Positions 14,511-22,364 of a DNA stretch of 33,937 nucleotides are shown in pieces. The notes under the pieces are model-generated. The model was not told the origin of the DNA. It worked only from the letters and a program-made list of their open reading frames with translations, and did no database searches. The stretch is from contig MGMS01000028.1 in the NCBI GenBank assembly GCA_001796515.1, positions 68,355 through 102,291 on the forward strand, given 5' to 3'. This stretch comes from Chloroflexi bacterium RBG_13_51_36. Lineage in GTDB: Bacteria; Chloroflexota; Dehalococcoidia; GIF9; AB-539-J10. Position 1 is the stretch's first letter, and each line of letters starts with the position of its first letter. Position numbers and translations under genes: made by a program.

Positions 14511-16955
14511 ATGACTCCAAAGTATCACCCTCAGGAAATTGAGAATAAGTGGCAACAGAAGTGGGCAGCCGACCACATCTACAAAGTAGAAGAGCACAGT
14601 AAGCGCCCCAAATTCTATGCCCTAACCATGTTTCCCTACACGTCGGGGGATCTTCACATCGGCCACTGGTACGCCATGGCGCCTGCAGATACATATGCCA
14701 GATTCAAAAGGATGCAGGGGTATAATGTGCTTCATCCCATGGGTTTTGATGCCTTTGGGTTACCTGCGGAAAATGCAGCCATCAGCCGTGGAATTCACCC
14801 TTACGACTGGACCATGAAAAACATAAAGAATATGCGTCGACAACTGAGGAGTATGGGGGCAATATACGACTGGAACCGCGAAGTAGTCACTTGCTTGCCA
14901 GGCTACTACAAATGGACGCAGTGGTTCTTCCTTAAATTTTATCACGCTGGCTTGGCCTATCGGGCTAAGGCACCGGTTAACTGGTGTCCCAGATGCCAGA
15001 CAGTTCTGGCTAATGAACAAGTAGTGGGGGAAGGTTTTTGCGAAAGGTGTAGCGCGCCAGTCACCAAAAAGGACTTGCAGCAGTGGTTTTTCAGAATTAC
15101 TAGATACGCCGAGGAACTGCTCGACCATAGTCGGTTGGATTGGCCAGAGCGCATAAAGATAATGCAGACGAATTGGGTGGGCAAGAGCGAGGGCGCAGAA
15201 ATTTCGTTCCGTCTGAAGCACGCAGGGGTGGAGGAAAAAGAGATACGAGTGTTCACCACCCGACCCGATACCGTTTTTGGTGTGACCTTCTTCCTGCTGG
15301 CTCCCGAACATCCTTTGGTTTCTCGACTGACTACACTGGAACACAAAACAGAGGTAACTGAATATGTCGTTTGGTGTCGGCGCCAAACTGAGTACGAACG
15401 TGTGGCGGTGGGTAGGGAGAAGACGGGGGTCTTTCTGGGAAGCTACGTTGTCAATCCAATGAATGGAGAGAATGTGCCTATCTGGATTTCCGATTATGTG
15501 TTGCCAACTTACGGCACAGGAGCGGTCATGGCAGTACCAGCTCATGATGAACGAGACCTGGAATTTGCCAGAAAATTCAAGCTACCTGTGCGAACAGTGA
15601 TTGCCCCTCCGGGTTGGACAGGGGAGGAGTTGACCGAAGCATATGGCGGGTCGGGCACGATGGTGAATTCTGGGGAGTTTAGCGGCTTGTCCAGTGAACA
15701 AGGATATGAGGCAATCTGTGATTCACTGGAAGAAAAGGGCTCGGGTAGGCGGACAGTCGTGTACCGCCTCCGGGATTGGCTTATCTCGAGGCAAAGGTAT
15801 TGGGGGGCACCTATCCCCATAGTCTATTGTGATAGGTGTGGCATAGTTCCCGTGCCCGAGAAGGATTTGCCCGTTCTTCTTCCGTCCGATGCGGAATTTA
15901 GACCGACTGGGGAATCTCCGCTAAAGTACTGCGAGTCATTCGTAAATACCACTTGCCCTAGGTGCTCTGGGCCAGCACAAAGGGAAACCGACACCATGGA
16001 TACTTTCATGTGTTCCTCTTGGTATTTCCTGCGCTACACCAGTCCGAAAACCAGGGTGGCTCCGTTCAACCACTCCAAAGTGAAACAATGGTTGCCGGTG
16101 GATTTGTATACAGGTGGCGCTGAGCACGCGGTTATGCATCTGTTCTACGCTCGCTTCTTCATTAAGGCACTAAAAGATATGGGACTGGTCGAGTTCGATG
16201 AGCCCTTCACGCGCCTATTTAATCAAGGGACCATAATCTATCGTGGTGATAAGATGAGCAAATCTAGAGGCAATGTAGTTGCCTCTGACGAATATGTGGC
16301 TAGCCTGGGAGCTGATGCCGTTCGTGGTTATGTCATGTTCATTGGTCCCTGGGAGTTGGGAGGGGAATGGAATGATAGAGGTATTGTAGGCATCAGCCGC
16401 TGGCTCAACCGGGTGTGGGGTTTAGTGACAACAGGCTATACCAGCCGCGTTGTTAATCCTGGGGCCGAGAGGGAATTCCTTCACCTAACTCATAAGACAA
16501 TTAGAGAAGTGACTGCTGATCTGGAAAAATTCCGCTTCAATACTATGCTGTCCGGTCTTATGGAATTCAGTAACTACCTATCTAGGGTCAAAGAGAGCGG
16601 AGTGGTGTCAAGTTCTCTATGGCGGGAAGCTATTGCCTATTTTGTGCTTCTCCTCGCTCCTGCCGCTCCACACCTTGCCGAGGAGTTATGGAACAAGACC
16701 GGGCATCCCTACAGTATTCATAACCAACCATGGCCTGAGTATGACGAAGAGCTAACCAAGGAGGACGAGATTACGTTAATCATTCAGGTAAATGGCAAAC
16801 TTCGCGATAAGGTGCTTGTACCCTCTTCTATAAGTGACATGGAGGCAAAGGGGCTAGCGCTGAGCCGAGACCGAGTGAAGGCTTATATTAATGGGAAGAA
16901 ACTTGCCATGGTTATTTATGTTCCCAAGCGAGTAGTGAATGTTGTGCTAGGATAA
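14511..16955 (+). CDS. leuS: Leucyl-tRNA synthetase
   Basis: Class I synthetase charging tRNA-Leu. HIGH motif His49-Ile-Gly-His52 in SGDLHIGHWYAM; KMSKS at 581-585 in GDKMSKSRGN. The editing domain has YGTGAVMAVPAHDERD with the conserved Asp-containing GTG-HDERD region. A zinc ribbon (CPRCQTVLANEQV with a later CERC) and a second pair (CDRCG) are present. The length of 814 is typical of bacterial LeuRS. The start MTPKYHPQEIENKWQ is the usual beginning, although no good Shine-Dalgarno is visible. The stop overlaps the first base of the proC ATG. Confidence 0.97.
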   Translation: MTPKYHPQEIENKWQQKWAADHIYKVEEHSKRPKFYALTMFPYTSGDLHIGHWYAMAPADTYARFKRMQGYNVLHPMGFDAFGLPAENAAISRGIHPYDWTMKNIKNMRRQLRSMGAIYDWNREVVTCLPGYYKWTQWFFLKFYHAGLAYRAKAPVNWCPRCQTVLANEQVVGEGFCERCSAPVTKKDLQQWFFRITRYAEELLDHSRLDWPERIKIMQTNWVGKSEGAEISFRLKHAGVEEKEIRVFTTRPDTVFGVTFFLLAPEHPLVSRLTTLEHKTEVTEYVVWCRRQTEYERVAVGREKTGVFLGSYVVNPMNGENVPIWISDYVLPTYGTGAVMAVPAHDERDLEFARKFKLPVRTVIAPPGWTGEELTEAYGGSGTMVNSGEFSGLSSEQGYEAICDSLEEKGSGRRTVVYRLRDWLISRQRYWGAPIPIVYCDRCGIVPVPEKDLPVLLPSDAEFRPTGESPLKYCESFVNTTCPRCSGPAQRETDTMDTFMCSSWYFLRYTSPKTRVAPFNHSKVKQWLPVDLYTGGAEHAVMHLFYARFFIKALKDMGLVEFDEPFTRLFNQGTIIYRGDKMSKSRGNVVASDEYVASLGADAVRGYVMFIGPWELGGEWNDRGIVGISRWLNRVWGLVTTGYTSRVVNPGAEREFLHLTHKTIREVTADLEKFRFNTMLSGLMEFSNYLSRVKESGVVSSSLWREAIAYFVLLLAPAAPHLAEELWNKTGHPYSIHNQPWPEYDEELTKEDEITLIIQVNGKLRDKVLVPSSISDMEAKGLALSRDRVKAYINGKKLAMVIYVPKRVVNVVLG

Positions 16956-17782
16956 TGATGGAAAGAAGAAGAGACAAGGAAAAGAAGAAACTGAAAATAG
17001 CGTTTATTGGTGGTGGGGCTATGGGGGAAGCGATGATCAGATGTCTTTTAACAAAAAAGGTAGTTATGCCGCAGGATGTTACGGTCAGTGATGTCAGCCC
17101 AGTGCGGCGTAAGCTGTTGACCAGAGAATATGGAGTCAACGCTGTGGCTGACAATAAAGAGGCAGCGGCGAAGGCTGACTTCATTGTTCTAGCGGTGAAG
17201 CCGCAGAATCTACATCAGGTAATTGAGGACGTAAGAGGTTTAGTGTCCCAGAAGCTGGTACTATCTATAGTAGCCGGCGCCACTCTATGCGATTTATCTG
17301 CAGGCCTAGACTACCCATTGATTGTTCGAGCTATGCCTAATATGCCCGCGCAGATTGGCGAGGGAATGACTGTCTGGACGGCAACCGCCGAGGTTCAGCA
17401 GAAGCAAAGAGAATTGGCCCGGCTTGTACTGGCAGCTTTGGGCAAAGAGATTTATGTTGCCGATGAGAAATATCTAAATATGGCCACTGCGTTGAGTGCC
17501 AGTGGCCCGGCCTACGTCTTTCTTTTTATCGAGGCACTCATCGATGCCGGTGTCCACGTTGGCTTGCCCCGAGACATGGCTCGAGAGATGGTTGTACAGA
17601 CTATACTTGGCTCTACTCACACGGTTGAGAAGATGGGCAGGCACCCTGCTGATTTGAGAAACACGGTCACTTCGCCAGGGGGAACGACCACAGAGGCTCT
17701 CCGTCAGCTAGAAAAAGGAGGATTCCGTTCTCTTTTGCTGGAGGCTGTGGCTGCTGCCTACGAAAAAGCTAAGCACCTTTGA
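16955..17782 (+). CDS. proC: Pyrroline-5-carboxylate reductase
   Basis: NAD(P)H-dependent last step of proline synthesis. The Rossmann motif is IGGGAMGEAM near residue 20. The family signatures ALSASGPAYVFLFIEAL and SPGGTTTEALRQLEKGGF are intact, together with VRAMPNMPAQIGEGMT. The length of 275 is usual. It starts at the ATG overlapping the leuS stop (TAATG), with AGGA just upstream, so the two are coupled. A short charged extension (RRRDKEKKK) precedes the Rossmann strand; the ATG three bases further in is equally possible. Confidence 0.95.
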   Translation: MMERRRDKEKKKLKIAFIGGGAMGEAMIRCLLTKKVVMPQDVTVSDVSPVRRKLLTREYGVNAVADNKEAAAKADFIVLAVKPQNLHQVIEDVRGLVSQKLVLSIVAGATLCDLSAGLDYPLIVRAMPNMPAQIGEGMTVWTATAEVQQKQRELARLVLAALGKEIYVADEKYLNMATALSASGPAYVFLFIEALIDAGVHVGLPRDMAREMVVQTILGSTHTVEKMGRHPADLRNTVTSPGGTTTEALRQLEKGGFRSLLLEAVAAAYEKAKHL

Positions 17783-17794
17783 GCATTGTGTTAG

Positions 17795-18751
17795 ATGGAC
17801 TCACTTTTTGAATACCGCAAGTGTCCCAATTGTGGACAAGACGATTTTGAAGTGCTCTTCGGATCTGATATGAAGACAGACGATTTCAATGTGCTCTTTG
17901 ACTATATGATGGAAGGACGCGATTCTCAAGAAGGTGTGGAAGGTTACCTGGTGCCGGGAAAAGAGTGGGGTAGACACGTCAAGTGCAGGAATTGCCATCT
18001 TATATATATGAACCCAGTGGAGAAAGTAAGCAAGACCAATGAATATTACTTCAAGGCGAAGAATACTCATGCTCCTACCATACGAGAAAGCTATTTGAAG
18101 ACTGCTGAATCTCAGCTACACCTAATTCAAAAATATGCGACCGGCAAGAACCTTCTGGACGTAGGTTGTGCACAGGGATTCTTTCTATATAATGCCTCCA
18201 GAGGGGGATATACTACCAAGGGCATTGAAATATCACAGGATGCGGCGGAATATGGGATTAGGGAATTTGACTTGGATATAGAAGCCAAGCCCTTTGAAGA
18301 ATTACGATTTCCTGAAAATCATTTCGATGTTGTTACTCTATGGCAAGTTCTAGAGCACGTGCCATACCCACTCACGGTTCTCAAAGAAGTTCATAGGATA
18401 CTCAAGCCTCAAGGGTTGCTGGCGGTATCGACGCCAAATATTGAAGGAATCCCGGCGAGAATCTTGAGAAGAAAGTGGTGGGATATAAAGAGGCTGCATA
18501 TCAACCAATTCAGTACAAGAACTCTTGGAGACATCCTCCAGAATGCTGGGTTCAGAAATACATCGTCAGTCTCTTATAGAGGATTTGTGAGCCTGTCTAT
18601 ATTGCTCACAATGATGTTAAAATACCTGAATATATATGAGCCGCTGAAAGCATTGTTCAATGCTGACTCGATTATTGGCAAGGTACTGAACAAGATAATG
18701 TTAATATATCCATCGAGTCTTAATCATTGTGTCGTGCTCGGCTTCAAATAG
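17795..18751 (+). CDS. SAM-dependent methyltransferase with N-terminal zinc finger
   Basis: Class I methyltransferase (Methyltransf_23 type). An N-terminal zinc-binding unit has CPNC (residues 9-12) and CRNC near residue 67, as in many methyltransferases acting on sugars, lipids or natural products. The SAM site is LLDVGCAQGFFL, with a post-motif QVLEHVPYP and LKPQGLLAVSTPN. The C-terminal region is hydrophobic (LSILLTMMLKYL) and may touch membrane. The gene looks more AT-rich than proC and lacks a strong Shine-Dalgarno, so it may have been acquired. It leads into the two radical SAM genes with a 23-base gap. Substrate unknown. Confidence 0.8.
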   Translation: MDSLFEYRKCPNCGQDDFEVLFGSDMKTDDFNVLFDYMMEGRDSQEGVEGYLVPGKEWGRHVKCRNCHLIYMNPVEKVSKTNEYYFKAKNTHAPTIRESYLKTAESQLHLIQKYATGKNLLDVGCAQGFFLYNASRGGYTTKGIEISQDAAEYGIREFDLDIEAKPFEELRFPENHFDVVTLWQVLEHVPYPLTVLKEVHRILKPQGLLAVSTPNIEGIPARILRRKWWDIKRLHINQFSTRTLGDILQNAGFRNTSSVSYRGFVSLSILLTMMLKYLNIYEPLKALFNADSIIGKVLNKIMLIYPSSLNHCVVLGFK

Positions 18752-18774
18752 TAGATCGGGGTTATTACTGGATA

Positions 18775-19767
18775 ATGGCGCGTCTTTCTCTTTCACAAGG
18801 AACTAAGATTGCCGCAGGGGCAATACGTAACTACATAACTAAGCGCCCTGTAGTGGTCTCTTATGAAGTAACGCTCTCGTGTAACTGCAATTGCCGCCAC
18901 TGCGACCTTGGGGGAGTAGTAAAGGATGAAAAGCAAATTGAACCACACGAGTACAGAGACATAACTCGGCGCTTGAAACCAGTCGCGGCGCAAATTTCCG
19001 GCGGTGAGCCGCTTTTGCGTAAGGACATAACAGCTATAGTGCAAGCTGTCAAACAGGGCGGTGCGCAATACGCGATACTTGTTACCAACGGGGTGTTGTT
19101 GAATGAGAGCAACTATTTGCGCCTACGCGAAGCAGGGGTAAATCAATTTTCGGTATCACTCGACTTCCCTGATGAACGGCATGACGAGTTTCGACGACGA
19201 CCAGGTCTCTATAAACGTCTGGAACAGACTGTGCCACAACTGGCCAAGCTTGGCTTCCGTGACATTATCCTGAACACAGCTATAACCAAGGCCAACGTGA
19301 AGGAAATACTGCCTCTGACAAGAAAGGCCATTGAGTGGGGCGTAGACATATCGTACAGCGCATATACTGCACTGCGCACAGGAGATCGGGATTATTGCCT
19401 CAACAATCAAGACGATCTGGAAATTCTGCGCCAGGCTATCGACGAGCTGATAATACTACGAAAGAATGGCGTCCATCTAACCAACCCGGAACTGACACTC
19501 CGAGACACTTTGAAATTCTTTCAACAAGGACACATGCCAGACTGCAAGGCGGGCATGAGATTTCTTGTCGTAATGCCCGACGGCAGCTTGGTACCCTGTT
19601 CACTGCACCGCAGTAAATACGACACTCGCGAAGATATGATAGAGGGTTTTTCCAAGATTAACCGATGTGATAGTTGTTACGTAGCCATAAGATCCTACAG
19701 CGAGATGTCATTCTTTAGTCACGCGAAGAATCTTCCCACGTACTTGCGGCAAATGATTTTCCACTGA
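18775..19767 (+). CDS. Radical SAM protein with SPASM-like tail (copy 1)
   Basis: Radical SAM enzyme with CNCNCRHC as the [4Fe-4S] motif near residue 37-44, the SGGEPLLR strand and GVNQFSVSLDFPDERHDEF. The C-terminal cysteines (PDCKAG, LVPCS, CDSCY) suggest an auxiliary SPASM-like cluster. The frame is open from 18727, but alignment with the next gene shows that the shared N-terminus starts at ATG 18775 (MARLSLSQG against MGNVSLLRA). It follows the methyltransferase gene by 23 bases. The substrate is unknown; relatives modify peptides, lipids or cofactors. Probably a tandem duplicate of the next gene. Confidence 0.85.
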   Translation: MARLSLSQGTKIAAGAIRNYITKRPVVVSYEVTLSCNCNCRHCDLGGVVKDEKQIEPHEYRDITRRLKPVAAQISGGEPLLRKDITAIVQAVKQGGAQYAILVTNGVLLNESNYLRLREAGVNQFSVSLDFPDERHDEFRRRPGLYKRLEQTVPQLAKLGFRDIILNTAITKANVKEILPLTRKAIEWGVDISYSAYTALRTGDRDYCLNNQDDLEILRQAIDELIILRKNGVHLTNPELTLRDTLKFFQQGHMPDCKAGMRFLVVMPDGSLVPCSLHRSKYDTREDMIEGFSKINRCDSCYVAIRSYSEMSFFSHAKNLPTYLRQMIFH

Positions 19768-19838
19768 CAGGCACTACTAGGTGCAACCTAACATTGGGTG
19801 ACCATACGGTGATTCATCTTCTGATCGGGGAGTGATAA

Positions 19839-20840
19839 GTGGGAAATGTCTCTCTATTGCGGGCTATGAAGCTTGTCACAAGAGGGATACACAACTATAC
19901 AACTAAGCGTCCCCTAGCGGTTGGCTATGAAGTGACTCTTTCCTGCAACCTGAATTGCCGCCACTGCGACCTTGGGGGTGTCATAAAGGATGAAAAGCAA
20001 ATAAGACCAGAGGAGTATGGGAATTTAACTCGACGCCTGAAGCCAGTCGTAGCCCTATTCTCCGGTGGTGAGCCACTGCTGCGCAAAGATATAGCAGCCA
20101 TAGTCAAGGCTGTTAAGCAATCTGACGGTACGCCATACCTGATACTCGTCAGCAACGGCTTGCTGCTAAACGAAAGCAATTATCTGCAACTGCATGAAGT
20201 GGGAGTGAATCAGTTTTCCGTATCGCTTGAATTTCCTGATGAGCGACAGGATGAGTTTCGAGGGCGGCCTGGTCTCTACAAGCATTTGGAGCAAACTCTT
20301 CCCGGGCTGGCCAAGCTCGGGTTTCGGGATATTCTGTTGAACACGGCTATAAATAAAGCCAATCTGAGGGAAATATTGCATTTGGCGAGAAGGGCAATTG
20401 AGTGGGGCGTAGATATATCGTATAGTGCATACACTCCGCTGCGAACAAGCAATGAGGACTATTGTCTCAGCAATGGAGAGGATTTGAGAATTCTACGCCA
20501 GGCCATTAACGAACTTGTAGTGTTAAGAAAACGAGACAATCATATAGCTAACGCTGAAGCTATACTTGTCGATACCCTGAAATTCTTTGAACAAGGTTAT
20601 CTGCCAGACTGCAAGGCCGGCATAAGATCTCTTATCGTAATGCCCGACGGAAGCCTCGTTCCATGTTCAATGCGCCGCAGCAAGTATGATACCCAGAAAG
20701 AGATGGCAGCAGAATTCGCCCCAACTAATCAATGTAATAGCTGCTATTGCGGACTAAGGTCTTATAGCGAGCTATCGTTCCTGAATCACGTAAGGAGTAT
20801 CCCTCACTACAGCGAACGACTTTTCGCCCGCGATATTTGA
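19839..20840 (+). CDS. Radical SAM protein with SPASM-like tail (copy 2)
   Basis: Close paralogue of the preceding gene, with the same order of motifs: CNLNCRHCDLGG, SGGEPLLRKDI, GVNQFSVSLEFPDER, EWGVDISYSAYT, PDCKAG, LVPCS and a final CNSCYCG. The GTG at 19839 is supported by GGGGAG 6 bases upstream and by alignment with copy 1. Copy 2 has an extra cysteine after the last pair. The paralogues stay similar at the DNA level around the cluster motif, so the duplication may be recent or kept by conversion. A 71-base gap with a small palindrome (TAGGT-GCA-ACCTA, 19778-19790) separates them. Confidence 0.85.
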   Translation: MGNVSLLRAMKLVTRGIHNYTTKRPLAVGYEVTLSCNLNCRHCDLGGVIKDEKQIRPEEYGNLTRRLKPVVALFSGGEPLLRKDIAAIVKAVKQSDGTPYLILVSNGLLLNESNYLQLHEVGVNQFSVSLEFPDERQDEFRGRPGLYKHLEQTLPGLAKLGFRDILLNTAINKANLREILHLARRAIEWGVDISYSAYTPLRTSNEDYCLSNGEDLRILRQAINELVVLRKRDNHIANAEAILVDTLKFFEQGYLPDCKAGIRSLIVMPDGSLVPCSMRRSKYDTQKEMAAEFAPTNQCNSCYCGLRSYSELSFLNHVRSIPHYSERLFARDI

Positions 20841-20851
20841 TAAGGTCTATT

Positions 20852-21118
20852 CTAAGTAGTGGCTGGAGTCTTACCAGGGTGCAGCTTGCGCCACTTGTCC
20901 AGTAATTGCTCCTTTGTCTCCTTATGAGCCGGGTCAGGAACGCAGGCATCGACGGGGCAAACTTCAGCACATTTGGGTGATTCAAACCAGCCCATACATT
21001 CGGTGCATTTAGCAGGGTTAACAACATAGATCTCTTTCCCCTCAGTTATGGCCTCATTTTTGCATTCTGGTTCGCAGGCGCCACAACTAATGCACTCTTC
21101 AGTAATTTTGTATGCCAT
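20852..21118 (-). CDS. 2[4Fe-4S] ferredoxin, YfhL-like
   Basis: Small cytoplasmic electron carrier of 88 residues. Cluster I uses Cys9, Cys12, Cys15 and Cys19 (CISCGACEPEC); cluster II uses Cys38, Cys41, Cys50 and Cys54, with the long 8-residue insert between the second and third ligands seen in YfhL/Allochromatium-type ferredoxins, plus Cys59. A charged helical tail follows. The ATG at 21118 has AGGAGGT upstream. It is the last gene of the operon rsmD-coaD-ferredoxin and faces the radical SAM genes tail to tail, 11 bases apart. Confidence 0.92.
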   Translation of the reverse strand: MAYKITEECISCGACEPECKNEAITEGKEIYVVNPAKCTECMGWFESPKCAEVCPVDACVPDPAHKETKEQLLDKWRKLHPGKTPATT

Positions 21119-21154
21119 CTCTCTGTTACCTCCTTAGTTTCTTGGCCCCTAATT

Positions 21155-21667
21155 TTACATCCTTCCCTTGCCAGTAGCAAGCGTGATAGACACTGAAAAC
21201 TTGTCTCTTAGAGCTAGGGCTACATGGTCAGGGACCATGCCTTCCAGGCATCCTCCTAACTTGGCTACCTCCTTGATCAATGAAGAGCTTAGAAACTGGT
21301 ATTGAGAGCTAGTCATCAAGCATAGCAGCTCGATGTCCGGTGCCAGCTTTCTGTTCATCAAGGCCATCTCAAATTCCCGTTCGAAGTCGGAATTTGCCCT
21401 CAAGCCACGGATCATGACCTTTCCGCCTACCTGATGTATGAAATCCACAGTCAGGCCTTTGAAGGCCCTAACACGGACGTTGGACAGGCCGGTTGCTGCT
21501 ACTTTCACCAGTTCTACCCTTTGTTCCAGAGGGAAAAGTGGCTGTTTAGAAGGATTCTCATAGATACCGACAATCAATTTGCCGAACAGGGCTGTGGCTC
21601 GCTCAATGATATCCATGTGCCCATAGGTAAGAGGGTCAAACGTACCCGGATAGACTGCCACGACCAT
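21155..21667 (-). CDS. coaD: Phosphopantetheine adenylyltransferase
   Basis: Penultimate step of coenzyme A synthesis, transferring AMP from ATP to 4'-phosphopantetheine. The nucleotidyltransferase motif TFDPLTYGH occupies residues 9-17, and the second signature is SSSLIKEVAKLGG. MIRGLRANSDFEREFEMALMN is the substrate-binding strand. I choose ATG 21667, which has AGGAGG 7 bases upstream, over the in-frame TTG at 21673, which sits almost on that site. It begins two bases after the rsmD stop. coaE, the next enzyme of the pathway, begins at 33378. Confidence 0.95.
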   Translation of the reverse strand: MVVAVYPGTFDPLTYGHMDIIERATALFGKLIVGIYENPSKQPLFPLEQRVELVKVAATGLSNVRVRAFKGLTVDFIHQVGGKVMIRGLRANSDFEREFEMALMNRKLAPDIELLCLMTSSQYQFLSSSLIKEVAKLGGCLEGMVPDHVALALRDKFSVSITLATGKGRM

Positions 21668-21669
21668 AG

Positions 21670-22227
21670 TCAAACCTCCTTGTCGAATTTCTGGTACAAA
21701 GAAATAAAAGTGTCACCGTAGCGGCGTTCTCTAACAAGATGAAGTCCATCATAGTCGGAATTTAGGGAGAATCGGTTTGCGTGACAAAGCACAATTGTAG
21801 AACCCTCCACGAGCAATTTCGACTTAGCTAGATTCACAAGTAGATTATTGGCCGACGGGTCAGAGTAGGGCGGGTCCATGAAGATAATATCATAGCTACT
21901 ATCGAGGAAGGAAAGGGCTCTGCTCACACTACAGCAGTAAACATGTGCCCGATGCAATTGCCCTATTCTCTCCAAGTTGGTTCTGATAATATCACAGCAG
22001 TTTCTTCTGCAGTCAACGAAATCGACCCATTCTGCCCTACGGCTCAAAGCTTCGATACCTAGAGCACCAGTGCCAGCGTATAAATCAAGAATCTTACGCC
22101 AATTGGCAGGGCTGTTCTCCAGAAGAGAGAAAATAGCTTGCTTTACGACGCTAGTTGTGGGTCTAATAGAGCGCCTTGGCAAAGTCTTCAGATGAGTCCC
22201 CTTTACTTTGCCACCAGTAACTCGCAT
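21670..22227 (-). CDS. rsmD: 16S rRNA guanine-N2 methyltransferase
   Basis: Methylates G966 of 16S rRNA. The SAM-binding motif LDLYAGTGALGIEALSR and the catalytic DPPY (IIFMDPPYSD) are clear, with the N-terminal MRVTGGKVKGTHLKTLP and RPTTSVVKQAIFSLL regions of the family. Its 185 residues are typical. The ATG at 22227 has AAGG at good spacing. It leads the operon with coaD and ferredoxin from a promoter in the divergent region shared with clpC. Confidence 0.93.
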   Translation of the reverse strand: MRVTGGKVKGTHLKTLPRRSIRPTTSVVKQAIFSLLENSPANWRKILDLYAGTGALGIEALSRRAEWVDFVDCRRNCCDIIRTNLERIGQLHRAHVYCCSVSRALSFLDSSYDIIFMDPPYSDPSANNLLVNLAKSKLLVEGSTIVLCHANRFSLNSDYDGLHLVRERRYGDTFISLYQKFDKEV

Positions 22228-22255
22228 TCTTGTTGACCTTGAATATTAATTCGCC

Positions 22256-22274
22256 GGTACTATAGTATAGTACC
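22256..22274. promoter_or_regulatory. Perfect 19-bp palindrome, candidate operator
   Basis: GGTACTATA-G-TATAGTACC has 9-base arms and a single central base. It covers the putative -10 box of rsmD and lies 34 bases upstream of the clpC -35. A related inverted repeat, AGTAT-GGTCT-ATACT (22322-22336), overlaps the clpC -10. It resembles neither CIRCE nor the CtsR box. Confidence 0.6.
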
Positions 22275-22293
22275 ATTTTGTCGCTTACTTCAA
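22264..22293 (-). promoter_or_regulatory. Promoter of rsmD-coaD-ferredoxin
   Basis: On the minus strand, TTGAAG (22293-22288), an 18-base spacer and TATACT (22269-22264) sit about 37 bases ahead of the rsmD ATG. The -10 lies within the palindrome at 22256-22274. Confidence 0.55.
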
Positions 22294-22307
22294 CTAAGCT
22301 GGTCTTA

Positions 22308-22336
22308 TTGACTGAAAGGATAGTATGGTCTATACT
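22308..22336 (+). promoter_or_regulatory. Promoter of the clpC operon
   Basis: TTGACT (22308-22313), a 17-base spacer and TATACT (22331-22336) each match the vegetative consensus in 5 of 6 positions, 28 bases ahead of the clpC ATG. The inverted repeat AGTAT-GGTCT-ATACT spans the -10. Confidence 0.7.
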
Positions 22337-22364
22337 TTAGGTTGAAATTGCGAACGGAACTGAA

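Noticed and set aside
14760-15545. 261-residue minus-strand frame over leuS
   Set aside because: Antisense to the synthetase core and editing domain; no family features.
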